Part shown: in pieces, positions 22,878-32,820 of the stretch
How positions within the stretch are numbered: position 1 is the stretch's first letter
How the letters are laid out: the number at the start of each line of letters is the position of its first letter
Source: Apostichopus japonicus
Taxonomy: Eukaryota; Echinodermata; Holothuroidea; Aspidochirotida; Stichopodidae
Direction of reading: 5' to 3'
DNA: 64,000 nt
Assembly (NCBI RefSeq): GCF_037975245.1
Contig: NC_092573.1
Location: 18,486,265-18,550,264, forward strand
Program-made: the position numbers and the translations under genes
Notes under the pieces: generated by a model
Database searches by the model: none
Told to the model about the DNA's origin: nothing
Seen by the model: the letters and a program-made list of their open reading frames with translations, nothing else

Positions 22878-24193
22878 CTGCTCCAGGAAGTAACTACATT
22901 ACCGCGGTCGTCTAAGCAAAGATTATCCGCGGAAATCTGAGAGCACTCATCAGGAGGCAGTGATGACAAGTTTGTCGTCTCATCCTCTATTTGTAATTCC
23001 TCTTCCTCTTCCGACGACGTTGAGGGAGGTGGTTCGCAACGACCTGCATTATCTATCCTTGTTCCTTCGGGTGCATCTGGTTTCATGCCCTCGGGCAACA
23101 GGTGCTGCCTTTCTTCTCCCTCTGTGGGGGGGGATCGGCTTAAAATCTTAGACGACGAGTCAAATTTGGCAGAATTCATATTAATGTTTCTCGTCCTTTC
23201 CTTACTGCTGTTTGAATGATTTGAAAAAATTGTCTCTTCTCGTCTCGGAGCAGATCGTTCGGATGATGTCTGAAGTGGAGCGGTTCCATCTCTTTCATTC
23301 TCGTTGAGGTCGTTTCTCCGGTTTCTCGTCTCTTCATTAAAACGGTCATCCCGTACGCTGAGTTCACTAGAATGTTGTTCTTGAAGAGGATAGGTTTCGG
23401 TTGCATTGGGTGAGGGTATTCTCTCCCTGGGATGGAGTACTGTCCTGTCAGACTCACTGTCGGAGCTCTTAGGTAACCTTGGCGAGCACGTTAATGTCTT
23501 ATCCTCCTCGTCTTCACTTGCTTGCGGCAGACATTGTCCATCGCTGCCGTCTCTTGACGCTTTCAAGTGCCCGTATTCGCTGTCCTGTGAATTTTCGTTG
23601 CTTCCTCCCCCAAAACTCTCCGAACTTCCGTTAGATAACGGGTTAATAACGTCGTCGCTCAGATCCCCCGTTTTGGATTGTTTATCCTCTTGGCCACTCC
23701 CTATCGGTGAACTCAAATCGTCACCGTGGTGGTCACCTTCCAGCCTCGCCCGAGGGGAACCAGGACAAGACTGACTATTTAACAATTTCCTAGCATCTCG
23801 TCGTTGACCTTTCGGAGATGGTTCTCCTTCGTCCATACTTTCTCCAGATCCCAGATGGTCTGAAGTAACCTCCTGATCTTCTGTATCCCCCTCCCCATCT
23901 CCCTCCGCCTCTTCGTCCAACTCTGTTTCCACTTCTGTCTCTAGCTCCGTCTCGACCTCTATGTCTTCATCCTCGGTCGCAGCAGCGTTCTCGTTGAGAT
24001 AGTCCGCCAAGTTATCGCACATCTGAGAGAGGTGTGTCACGGCTGTGCTGCTGACTGCCGCCTCCTTCTTCCCTTCCCCGGGACTTTCCTCCGCATCCGA
24101 CTCCCTGCCCTTGGGAGACGCGGTCGCCCGTCTACGAAAGTTGATGCGTGGTTTGGCATATGGGTCAACGTCCTCAACTTCGGTAACCAGCCT
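22878..24193 (-). CDS. long internal exon of an acidic, Ser-rich protein
   Basis: This is the clearest host coding sequence in the window. On the minus strand it follows a strong acceptor (CTTTTTTTTCCCCTCAG) and ends at a near-perfect donor (GGAGCAG|GTAAGA). It spans 438 open codons plus two bases, so incoming phase is 0 and outgoing phase is 2. It begins RLVTEVEDVDPYAKPRINFR. A basic patch follows, then a short amphipathic stretch (MCDNLADYLNE) near residue 58, an acidic run near residues 72-110, and long Ser/Asp/Glu/Asn-rich low-complexity sequence. Several SP sites (SPKG, SCPGSPRA) could be targets of proline-directed kinases. A second acidic run (EEEEELQIEDE) lies near the end. It has no membrane segment and no recognised domain, so it is probably an intrinsically disordered cytoplasmic or nuclear tail or linker. 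GC content is clearly higher than in the flanking introns. A frame running on past the donor to a stop at 22874 adds one codon and is not the true end. Confidence 0.85.
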
Positions 24194-24546
24194 CTGAGGG
24201 GAAAAAAAAGAGGCAAAGTTGAGGTTGAAAACATGATATTGGTTGACGAATCACAATAAAACAACATGACCCAGGACAGGATCTTTTACAGTTTTTAAAA
24301 GAAAGGAAACATTCCCTGCAAGACATATCACATTAATTATGCAAATGACAATCATGAAAGTATACATATATTGTTCTACCTTCTATAAAACCAGACATGA
24401 AAAATAATTATATACAATTATCGATCTTGAATTTCTTGTCAGAAACAGTGATAGCACTTAAGTCAGGATCCCACCCAGGCTGCATAATATTTTGTTTTAG
24501 AAAGAATAATAAGTTCAAATGTAATGCCCACTGCTCATCTGTGCCA

Positions 24547-25010
24547 AATATGCTCTCCACACACATTCCCATTGTGTGGTAACAGTGTAATCATGTGATT
24601 TCTTGCTTATTATGAAGATACGTAAGTATAGTGTTCACACACATTCCAATTGTGTGAGTTAACAGGGTTATTGTGTGACTTCTTTACTAAGAGGATGAGT
24701 AACAAATATTCTCTTCACACAAATTCCCGCTGTGTGTGGTTTCATTGTGTTGTGAGATTACTTTTTGTACTACCAGGATGTGTAACTAATATGCTCTTCA
24801 CACAGATTCCCATTGTATGTGGTTTTACTGTGTTATTCGGGGATTTCTTTTCGTTAAGTACTACGAGGATGTACTACAAATATGCTCTTCACAGAAATTC
24901 CCACTGTGTGTGGTTACACTGTGTTGTGAGATTACTTTTTGTACTACCAGGATGTGTAACTAATATGCTCTTCACACAGATTCCCACTGTGTGTGGTAAC
25001 ACTGTGTTCT
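24547..25010. repeat. long-unit tandem repeat inside intron
   Basis: About five diverged copies of a unit of roughly 100 bases. Each is marked by CTCTTCACACA, an ATTCCCATTGTGTGTGG-like segment and, in most, ACTACCAGGATGTGTAA. Copies differ by substitutions and small indels. The 153-codon plus-strand frame through it repeats the same peptide blocks and is not a gene. Confidence 0.85.
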
Positions 25011-26613
25011 TCCTTTCTGTCACTGTTATGCTGGGATATTGTTTGATCAATATGAAGGAAGTTAAACGAACATGCCTTCCTGACATTCATACTTTTGGTA
25101 ACACCTTGTAATTATAAGATATTACTCTTTTGTCTCAGATTAACTATCTTATGCAAATTAAGTCTGATAATCTCAAGTATGCATGTTAATATTCAATAGT
25201 AAACTCATGTTAAGAGCATTTAACTGCAAACCCAAAGCACTTGTTCTTCTCTCAGATATTTAATTCTCTAAGTGAAGATTTTTTAGGCACCCATGTGTAT
25301 AACAGTGTATAAAACACTACAGGGCTGCAGCCTCCTACAGCCAGACTGCCAATACGGCATACAGATCTGCTCTGCAGTTTCACACAGTACTACTGTATAC
25401 TGCATAGGCACTGCCGAACTGCAGAGAGTTGTTGATATTGTTTCAGCCTCGCTGCAGGGGATCTTGCAGCTGCTGCAGCTAATCTTTATGATACAGTGAC
25501 TCGGATACTTTTGAAAACTCTTAGCATGCAAATTTAGGGGGACAATAATGTCTACCCCATCTCACAGTGACTTTCTATCTAAAGGATACAGGGTTTACCT
25601 TAATACCCTGGGTGGTGTCTAAATCGGAAACCAACCAATGAGTTATATCTATTAATGAACAGCTAGAAGCAATTAATCTCAGCTAATCTGATAACTAGTC
25701 TACCATGAAGGGCATGTTTTACAATTTAACATAAATGTTTGTTCCCATGGCAACATTCACTAACTGCTTCACAATATTACATGTATGAGAATATGGATAC
25801 AACTAAATTACAGGATTTTCATGTTCAAAACCATGAGCATAACATCCATAACATGAGATTAGCCCTTATTGTATGTAGCTGAAAATTTTTCATTAATAAA
25901 AGTTTTTATTTTTTATTTTTGTAATTTACTCCCAAGTTTGAAACCAGTTAGCCATGAGTAATATCCTGGAAAGGACCCAACCTTTCACTCATTCTTCCAG
26001 CTCTTATAAATTATCCAACCACATGACATTTTAAAATCTACCTGGTTGCCCTAAACCTTTGCTATAATAATGACCAGCCAGAGGGAAAAGGTAAGACTCC
26101 TAAATTCACAGCAAACATCTTCGGGGGCTTCGGACATTTCCCATCAAAGGTGATGAAATCGTCACCTCTCTTTCACATCACTTGCATTTCTAATCAATCA
26201 CTTTGACAGCCCGTGCCTCGGTAAGATCCGTCGCCCACATCTGGCTAACCAATTTCACGGTCTCTACGTCTTCAATTTGTTCTTTTGGTTTTCAAAAAGC
26301 TAGGAATATCTGGACTTTGATTAAACCCTTTACAGGTTTGGCAAGTTAATAAATTTCCAGACCCCTCCAGCTACCAATTGTTAGACCGTGAGAGAGAGAG
26401 GTGGAGAGAGAGCAAGACAGAGGGGAGCATTCAGTGCCAATATTTATCAAGCAATTAGTGACTATTACATTAGTGTCTCTTAAGGTCCTGAACATAACCA
26501 CATAGGATGATGAATGATCATGTTTGATTTCTTTTGTTGTTTAACCTTCCATATATCCCATTCACCTAGATGTGAATATGTGCTTGTATGTATGTATGTA
26601 TGAATGTATTTTA
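25011..26613. other. non-coding intronic DNA
   Basis: No supported coding sequence. A CTGCAG-rich cluster at about 25320-25485 and GAGA-rich sequence near 26389-26425 are the only compositional features. Confidence 0.5.
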
Positions 26614-26798
26614 GATCCTCCTGCAAGCAGGAACTTGCGAAGAAGCCTCATTGGCTTATCAAAGCTGCAAGCTGACCAAAGTCAGTCTCTTAGATTCATA
26701 TTTAATGTCCATGATCATGAATTGTCAATTATCAACAGCTCTGTAACTGGACGACATACATTAATCTTGGTGGGACTTGAACCGGGGACCTTATGATT
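26614..26798 (-). mobile_element. tRNA-derived SINE, copy 1, 5'-truncated
   Basis: Read on the minus strand, a B-box-like GGTTCAAGTCCCACC is followed by a body that ends in TCCTGCTTGCAGGAGGATC. The sequence is strongly similar to the copy at 27190-27403 in the opposite orientation. The A-box half of the tRNA head is missing, and only the bases AATCATAAGGTCC precede the B box. The two copies face each other about 390 bases apart. TATG microsatellite sequence flanks the tail end. Confidence 0.75.
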
Positions 26799-27189
26799 AG
26801 AATATGTAAATGAATATGTAAAAGCCAAAAGTGTCAATTTCAAGGGGGTCATCCAAAACCACTGGAACATATAAATGATAATATTATCCAAAATGATTTG
26901 CTGAAATAAAAAAATAAAATTGATATTGACTATACTCTGTATCTTTTAACATAACATCATTTAGGAACCCATTCTAATCTGATTGACGATGCCCCGAATT
27001 GTCGTTGCGATCAGTACAACCTTTGAACCCACACAATTCAAATTTATTAAGAGGGGAAAGGATGACATATATGCCAATGACCCTGTTTTAAAGAAAAAAA
27101 TCACTTGAAAAGTGTGATTTTGCCTCTTATTATGGAATTTTAAATACATGAGAATGTTAGAAAGTGATCACATGGATCTTGAGTACTTC

Positions 27190-27403
27190 TCACACCGTGG
27201 TTAACACCGGTGCCTTTCAATCATAAGGTCCCGAGTTCGAGTCACTCCAAGATTAATGTATGTCCTCCAGTTACAGAATTGTTGACAATTGACAATTCAT
27301 AATCATGGACGTTAAATATGAATGTAAGAGACTGACTTTGGTCAGCTTGCGGCTTTGATAAGCCAATGAGGCTGCTTTGCGAGTTCCTGCTTGCAGGAGG
27401 ATC
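27190..27403 (+). mobile_element. tRNA-derived SINE, copy 2
   Basis: A tRNA-like head carries GTGGTTAACACCGGTGCC as A-box region and GAGTTCGAGTCACTCC as B-box region. The same body as the copy at 26614-26798 follows, ending TTGCAGGAGGATC and a short A run. Orientation is plus, opposite to the first copy. A 70-codon minus-strand frame here is antisense to the SINE and is not a gene. Confidence 0.78.
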
Positions 27404-27724
27404 AAAAAAACATACAATACACCACCATGCAAGCACCTCCCAGCCACAGACCATGAACCTGACTCCTTACGAACTAAAGACTGGGATCGTTTCCGATGCT
27501 GCTGCGATCAATAGGCATCAATAAACCTGTCTGCAATCATGTATATATACACAGTGGTTAAAAAATATTAACATGTGAAAGAAGGATGTGGGCTACTGTT
27601 TACTAAAGTAATCAATGATGCGTGAATTATATTTCTATGAAGATGGTAGGCTCCCGATTGGTTGCTAGGAGACAAGTGATGCACATTTCGTCTTCGTCTC
27701 CCCACCTCTGTCTATGACATCTAG

Positions 27725-27834
27725 GAATAACCGTTTGTGAGAAGGGACAGTTGGAAATAGTTCCGGAGGCCGTGCGACGGGGATGTCAGCCTTCTCGTGC
27801 TCGCACCCGCGGGAAACCCCTCGTCAACGTATAA
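27725..27834 (+). other. GC-rich patch, possible plus-strand exon
   Basis: A GC-rich island stands out in AT-rich intron. On the plus strand a pyrimidine-rich acceptor (CTGTCTATGACATCTAG) is followed by 35 open codons and TAA, with peptide TVCEKGQLEIVPEAVRRGC. The minus strand is also open here but lacks splice sites. No partner exon was found, so it may be part of an unknown gene, a decayed element, or chance. Confidence 0.2.
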
Positions 27835-30373
27835 ACTAGCCAATGCAACAGATAATTTACAGCCAAAGATTTCAACGAGAAGCAATAAAGATGGATTAAA
27901 TTTTTATGCCATAAGATGGGAGAGGGGACAGGGGGGATTTTTATGAGGTAAAGATAGTACAGTATATAAGACAAACTTAAAAGCAAAGAAACGAATACTT
28001 AACAGTTGGGTCAGTAATATATCATTGTATATTATAATATATTATTAGTAATATATCATTGGGATTATATACAACAATCACAAACTGTTGAGAAGTCAGT
28101 GCAGATCTCGTCTTCGGACAAGTCGATGAAAGTTACTGCATGGGTGCTAGAACCTGCATTAAGATCAAGTATCAGACAGAACTCAACTACTTAATATAAA
28201 TCCCACCACATGCCACCCTGCTGTACACCACATCAAAACCACACCCAACCAAACTGGTGGTATCTACTGTATAAGCACAGCTACAGAATAGCCAGTGTAG
28301 AACTCATCTCCTTAATAAAGATATACCCCACCACATAAAACCTGCCTCCTCCTCCCAATCCACCAAAACTGGGGTGAAGACATGCCAACAATAGAATTTT
28401 AGCTTTAAGCACAGCTACACATCTACCAGCCCCCTCCCCCCTCCCTACACACCTTGTCCCCCTGCCTGGATTCCCACTCTAAACTCCACCTCATTTGGTA
28501 CACCAAGCAGAACGAGAAACAAATTCAACGCAGAGAATAATTTAACCATGCAGTATCACATATATGACTAAATGCTATGCAAGCATAATATGGAAACAAA
28601 AAATACAAGAAACGGAATGCCTATCACCTTTGGTAGTTTGAAAAAGTATTTCTGAAAATACAACTACAGTATCACTTTTTCAAGACAATTACTGATCATA
28701 ATTACACCTAATATTGTAATAATTTATCTGTGTATCACACAGCAAATTGCTATGAAACAACATGACCATATTGCTAAAAAACACAATTGCAAACATGATT
28801 ATCAGTTTTTGTACACAACACTTTAATAAGTATTCATTTGGGAATTTATGGAAAACTACACACAGCTTTAATAATATCTGGAGTATTTTGTATTACAAAT
28901 TAATATTAAATAAAACACAATCCTGCCCATGACCCTAAAGCCTAGGTTAATATAAAATTATCGCTCACACTGCTGAATAAATTAAATTCAATAAATCTCT
29001 AGAAAACTGAGTAGCGACTATACCATAAGAGAGCATACATGCTTCACAATGATTACAGCAGCTTCTCTCACCCATCCCAAGGCGTGCATGATCGAGGCTT
29101 TCATTATGATGCATCATGTTGTTTTCAACATTTCACAAAATTTCTTCAGCCAAAAAAACAAATTCCCTCTGCATGCTAAAAGTCAGCAAAAATTACTTCC
29201 TTCTGTTGCACTAGAGGAAAACATTTTCCTAGCTTCCATCGGGGAAAAAATTGCCCTCATGTTCTCATCTGGCATCCTCGACCTAGTCTATACAGTCACT
29301 TGTGACCTTTTAATAACAAATTGTGTCGAAACGATGGCAACATTTAGAGTAAATTGAATACGTCTATGTTTATCCTGCTAAAGCTGGCGTGAAATTTAAC
29401 TCTAGCATTGACCTAAATTCAGTTTATTGCCCGGGTATTAAGACCGACTGACAGAGTGAACACCAGGATTGGACACCAGAGAATACCTGCAGCCATAAGA
29501 GTCTCTCCCCCCCCCCCCCCCCTACGGCAGAGCGATTTGGATGTTTGACCCACAATGTTTAATTAACCTTGTCATCAATATCATCAATGCCATTTCCAGA
29601 TTCTGTAGAATGTTATTTCATTCGGGGGGGGGGGGGGGGGAATAGTGATGAATTTGTAACATAACTTAGTTTACGGATGGATGAATAAAATGTAATCAAG
29701 TGTACGTGGGGATACATTACAGGGAGGCCTGAGAGAGGAAACCTATTTTGTTTCTAAAACTTTGCCAGCTTCCACGAGTAACCTGATAAAGGGTCGAAAA
29801 TTTCGAGGTGAAATTAATTCTTTGTCAAATTGCTATTCTATTATTTTTAATGTGTCTCTTCCCCGAGGGGAAAGAAGGAACTTGAAGGATACACGCCACA
29901 GGCGGTTTTTCCATTTCGTTCCTTTTAATACATCGATGAATGTCTCTATATAATGGAGTGCTGAAATAGAATAAACTTTCGCTCCTGTGATTTTAGTAAT
30001 TCCAGGATGGTATATAACATTTCTAAGAGACATATATGTATCTTAATGCACATGTCTGACAGTGTTATATGCTAGTGGAAGAAAACTAACAGTAACCTTC
30101 ATGAAAGCTCGTTATACTACATTAACCTCGTAAAAATGTTGGAAATAATTATCAAAAGAGATGAGGGGAAGAAACAAACAAAAGCTTGCAACAAGTATTT
30201 GCATGACAAACCTTAATTAAGAAAAGAAACTTATAGGGAAAAGAATTTTTGATTGCAGAAGAAATGAAAAGATTCACCAATGCTACAACTAAATTTGGAT
30301 TGTACAGTGAGAAGGACGGGTATAGCAGAATAAAAATAAGCCCTTTAATACAACGACACCATACTACCTTTAC

Positions 30374-30415
30374 CTTAAAGGCATTGAAGACTCGCTCCAA
30401 ACCGCGTGCGGCCAT
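30374..30415 (-). CDS. 42-bp internal (or first coding) exon
   Basis: The minus-strand acceptor GTTAACTTTTTCAG and donor TTTAAG|GTAAAG enclose 14 codons, MAARGLERVFNAFK, phase 0 at both ends. Joined to its neighbours it gives a continuous basic, helix-like stretch leading into RLVTEVEDVDP of the long exon. This continuity is the best argument that the exon is real. Because it opens with ATG in fair context (ATGG), it could instead be the first coding exon of a short isoform started from a promoter near 30.4-30.8 kb. No promoter element was identified. Confidence 0.6.
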
Positions 30416-32733
30416 CTGAAAAAGTTAACTTTCTGTTGCTTGCAAGTGACGTTTTGTTCGTGTCGCTACAAAATGCAGACAGTAATGAAACGTGATACCT
30501 TGTTATCTTTAGCTGGACCTGAGATGTCCAACGCTGTATCGTTTGTATACTGTGCTGTGGGTATTTACCGCAATTGTATGTATTGACTGTACACTAGTGT
30601 CTCATTACCGACGGTAGCAAGCTGTGTGTGTATTTTCTGGGATCGATGGTGGTGTCTAACCCTTCTGCTACACCTCATTTGAAACTAGGTCAAATTACCG
30701 GCATTAGACGTTTCTTTTTGCGCGAGTCTTCACACCCTTTAAGAGACATGTAGTTTACACCAAACTGTTCACGTTGGAATGATCTTAATAGAAGAATTTA
30801 ACTCAGACAGAAATTTATCGAATACATGTATATAAATTTATCTATTAGTTTTGGCAAGAAGCGTGCAAAATTTTACACTCTGTTATTAAGAATGTGTCAA
30901 CAACTAAACACTGCAAAGTGAATCACGTCTACCCTGTTTTCTTTCGTTCCTTTTTGACAAGTACTACATTTTTCTTCCGGATATTAGCCAATTGTTAAAT
31001 GAAATTTTTAGTTGAGTAGTTCATTTAAGCAAATCCACAACGCTCAATTTTTTTTTTTTCCTTCAAAATTTCTGATTTTCTATTTCTAAAATACATCTGT
31101 CTGATTTTCAGGAAGCATCTGGATCACACAGACTCTATTTTACTGACTTGTTAATGTCTTGACGTGACTCTCTTTGGCGCCTGGGAACTTACTATAGTTG
31201 CGATATCCCGGGGAGATGACACACATTAAAGCAGGATGCGCCTCAAAGCAGGCAATCCATATCCCATAATTTGGATACAACCTTTGACCTCTGATGCAGC
31301 TAATATCATCATCTCAGAACCTATACTTAATAGTCGCATGCCTGGTGCTCTACACCCAGGAATGTTGTAGTACATGCCAAACCATTAGCATTTCACTTTA
31401 TTCCTTGCATGGGTAAGAAAGGCTCGGCTATTCTGGTATGTAGTTAATAGCTAATAACAACATTGCCTTTTCTTGTATCACCTCTAATCATATTTTGGCA
31501 TAAATGTCACAGCTCTCTGGAGGCAAAAATCACTACATTACTAGTCACAGCTCATAAGTCATTCCGAGAAACATGTCAAGAAACAGATGTACAGCATACT
31601 TGATATCTTCAGTAGATAGCACCAATGCGATGTTCACATTAATTCTTTTCACTAACATATCTCTCTTTAGACAAAATCTCACCTAGGACCTTTAATTGCC
31701 CCATTGTTTAAAGGATGCCCGGGCAACTTTAGGGGTCACATAGGTAATCAGTCTTTGTGAGGGCTGTTTTCCTAAAGTGTTGACACTATATTTAACTAAA
31801 ATCCCAAATTAATGGCTTTATGGTATGTATTAGAAATAATATCAATGTTGCATCTTCCTTTCATCCAGAAAAAAAACAAGAAAATTCACATTTTCTTCAG
31901 CATGTTAAAACCATCGCTACTATAATACTACTGATAATTATACATATTTAAAAAGTTGGAAGAAAAATGTTTGTTCAACAAATGTTCAGTTATATTTCCT
32001 TGGTGTTTCCACTATGGTACACTCTATTTTAAGTTGTGTGATTAATTGCAATATCACCGGATGATTAATCAGTCATTATTTCATAGCTAATGTAATTAGC
32101 CGGCCTTGCCTCTTGGCTAACTGTTAGCCTGTCCATCGCATATATACACCACCTAACATTCGACATTCAATTAGTTATTGAGCCTATATGTAATGGCACC
32201 CATTGGGAATGTAACATACATTGATTCCACAAAACTTACCTGGTTTAGGAGTCTATTTGACGCCTCCTTTTACCTTCTATTTACTTTATTTGTTTCCCTA
32301 ATTGCTAGCAATTACTATCTGGGAAATCTGTTGGCACAGGGGGCGCTATCTCCCTATTGATCTTCCCTCCTTTGCCCGGTTTAGAATTTTTACCCATTGT
32401 GATCGAGAATATATATATATATATAACCCTCAGTGTTGTCAAACACTTTTCGTAATTTTGAAAGTTTGGAGTGTACCAAGGAAAGCTACCGCATTATGAG
32501 AAATAATAATATATAAAGTAAAAAAGAAACTGTAAAAAAGTATAAAATAAGAAAGCGGTTTCTCATAAACTTTGAGAATGACTAGCTTCTCACTGCAAGT
32601 TCCTCGTCGACCAAAGTATTTCGAGCGATGGACAGCACTAAATAGACCAAATGATGAAGTTAAAGAAGATCATATAAGAGTCATCAGTTACTTGATGAGT
32701 AAAATACTGACTGAGGAGCAAGAAATGACTGAC
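30416..32733 (-). other. intron, nothing else seen
   Basis: Presumed intron between the exons at 32734-32820 and 30374-30415. It contains no recognisable repeat except a possible weak terminal-repeat relic near 32235-32255 and a short TA tract near 32410. Confidence 0.45.
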
Positions 32734-32820
32734 CCGGCTTTTGAGAAGAGGTTGGATCCGACCCGGATCGTCCTGCTCATCTTCACTATCGGTGAGTTCA
32801 ATCTCCTCGTAGCTGTCATA
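32734..32820 (-). CDS. 87-bp acidic internal exon
   Basis: The minus-strand acceptor is very strong, a pyrimidine tract of about 25 bases ending TCCCTCCTTCAG. It is followed by 29 codons and the donor AGCCGG|GTCAGT, phase 0 at both ends. The peptide starts YDSYEEIELTDSEDE and ends IQPLLKSR. The acidic, Ser/Asp/Glu character matches the long exon downstream, and the phase allows direct joining to the exon at 30374-30415. The donor is acceptable rather than ideal. A 98-codon plus-strand frame overlaps it (32572-32868) and has its own GTGAGT donor, so strand assignment is not beyond doubt. The minus strand is preferred for its acceptor and phase continuity. Exons further upstream were not found. 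Confidence 0.55.

Larger units (their letters stand above)
24194..30373 (-). other. large intron with repeats
   Basis: If the exons at 30374-30415 and 22878-24193 are joined, this 6.2-kb stretch is one intron. It holds a minisatellite (24547-25010), two inverted SINE copies (26614-26798 and 27190-27403), a GC-rich patch (27725-27834), a 16-base C run near 29507 and an 18-base G run near 29623. No other minus-strand exon with acceptable phase was seen. Confidence 0.5.

Noticed and set aside
23406-23774. 122-codon plus-strand frame
   Set aside because: It is the antisense of the long acidic minus-strand exon, whose splice sites and composition are convincing.
24037-24267. 76-codon minus-strand frame crossing the acceptor of the long exon
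   Set aside because: It reads through the polypyrimidine tract and acceptor in another frame, so it mixes intron with exon.
24650-25111. 153-codon plus-strand frame
   Set aside because: It repeats the same peptide blocks because it runs through the intronic tandem repeat.
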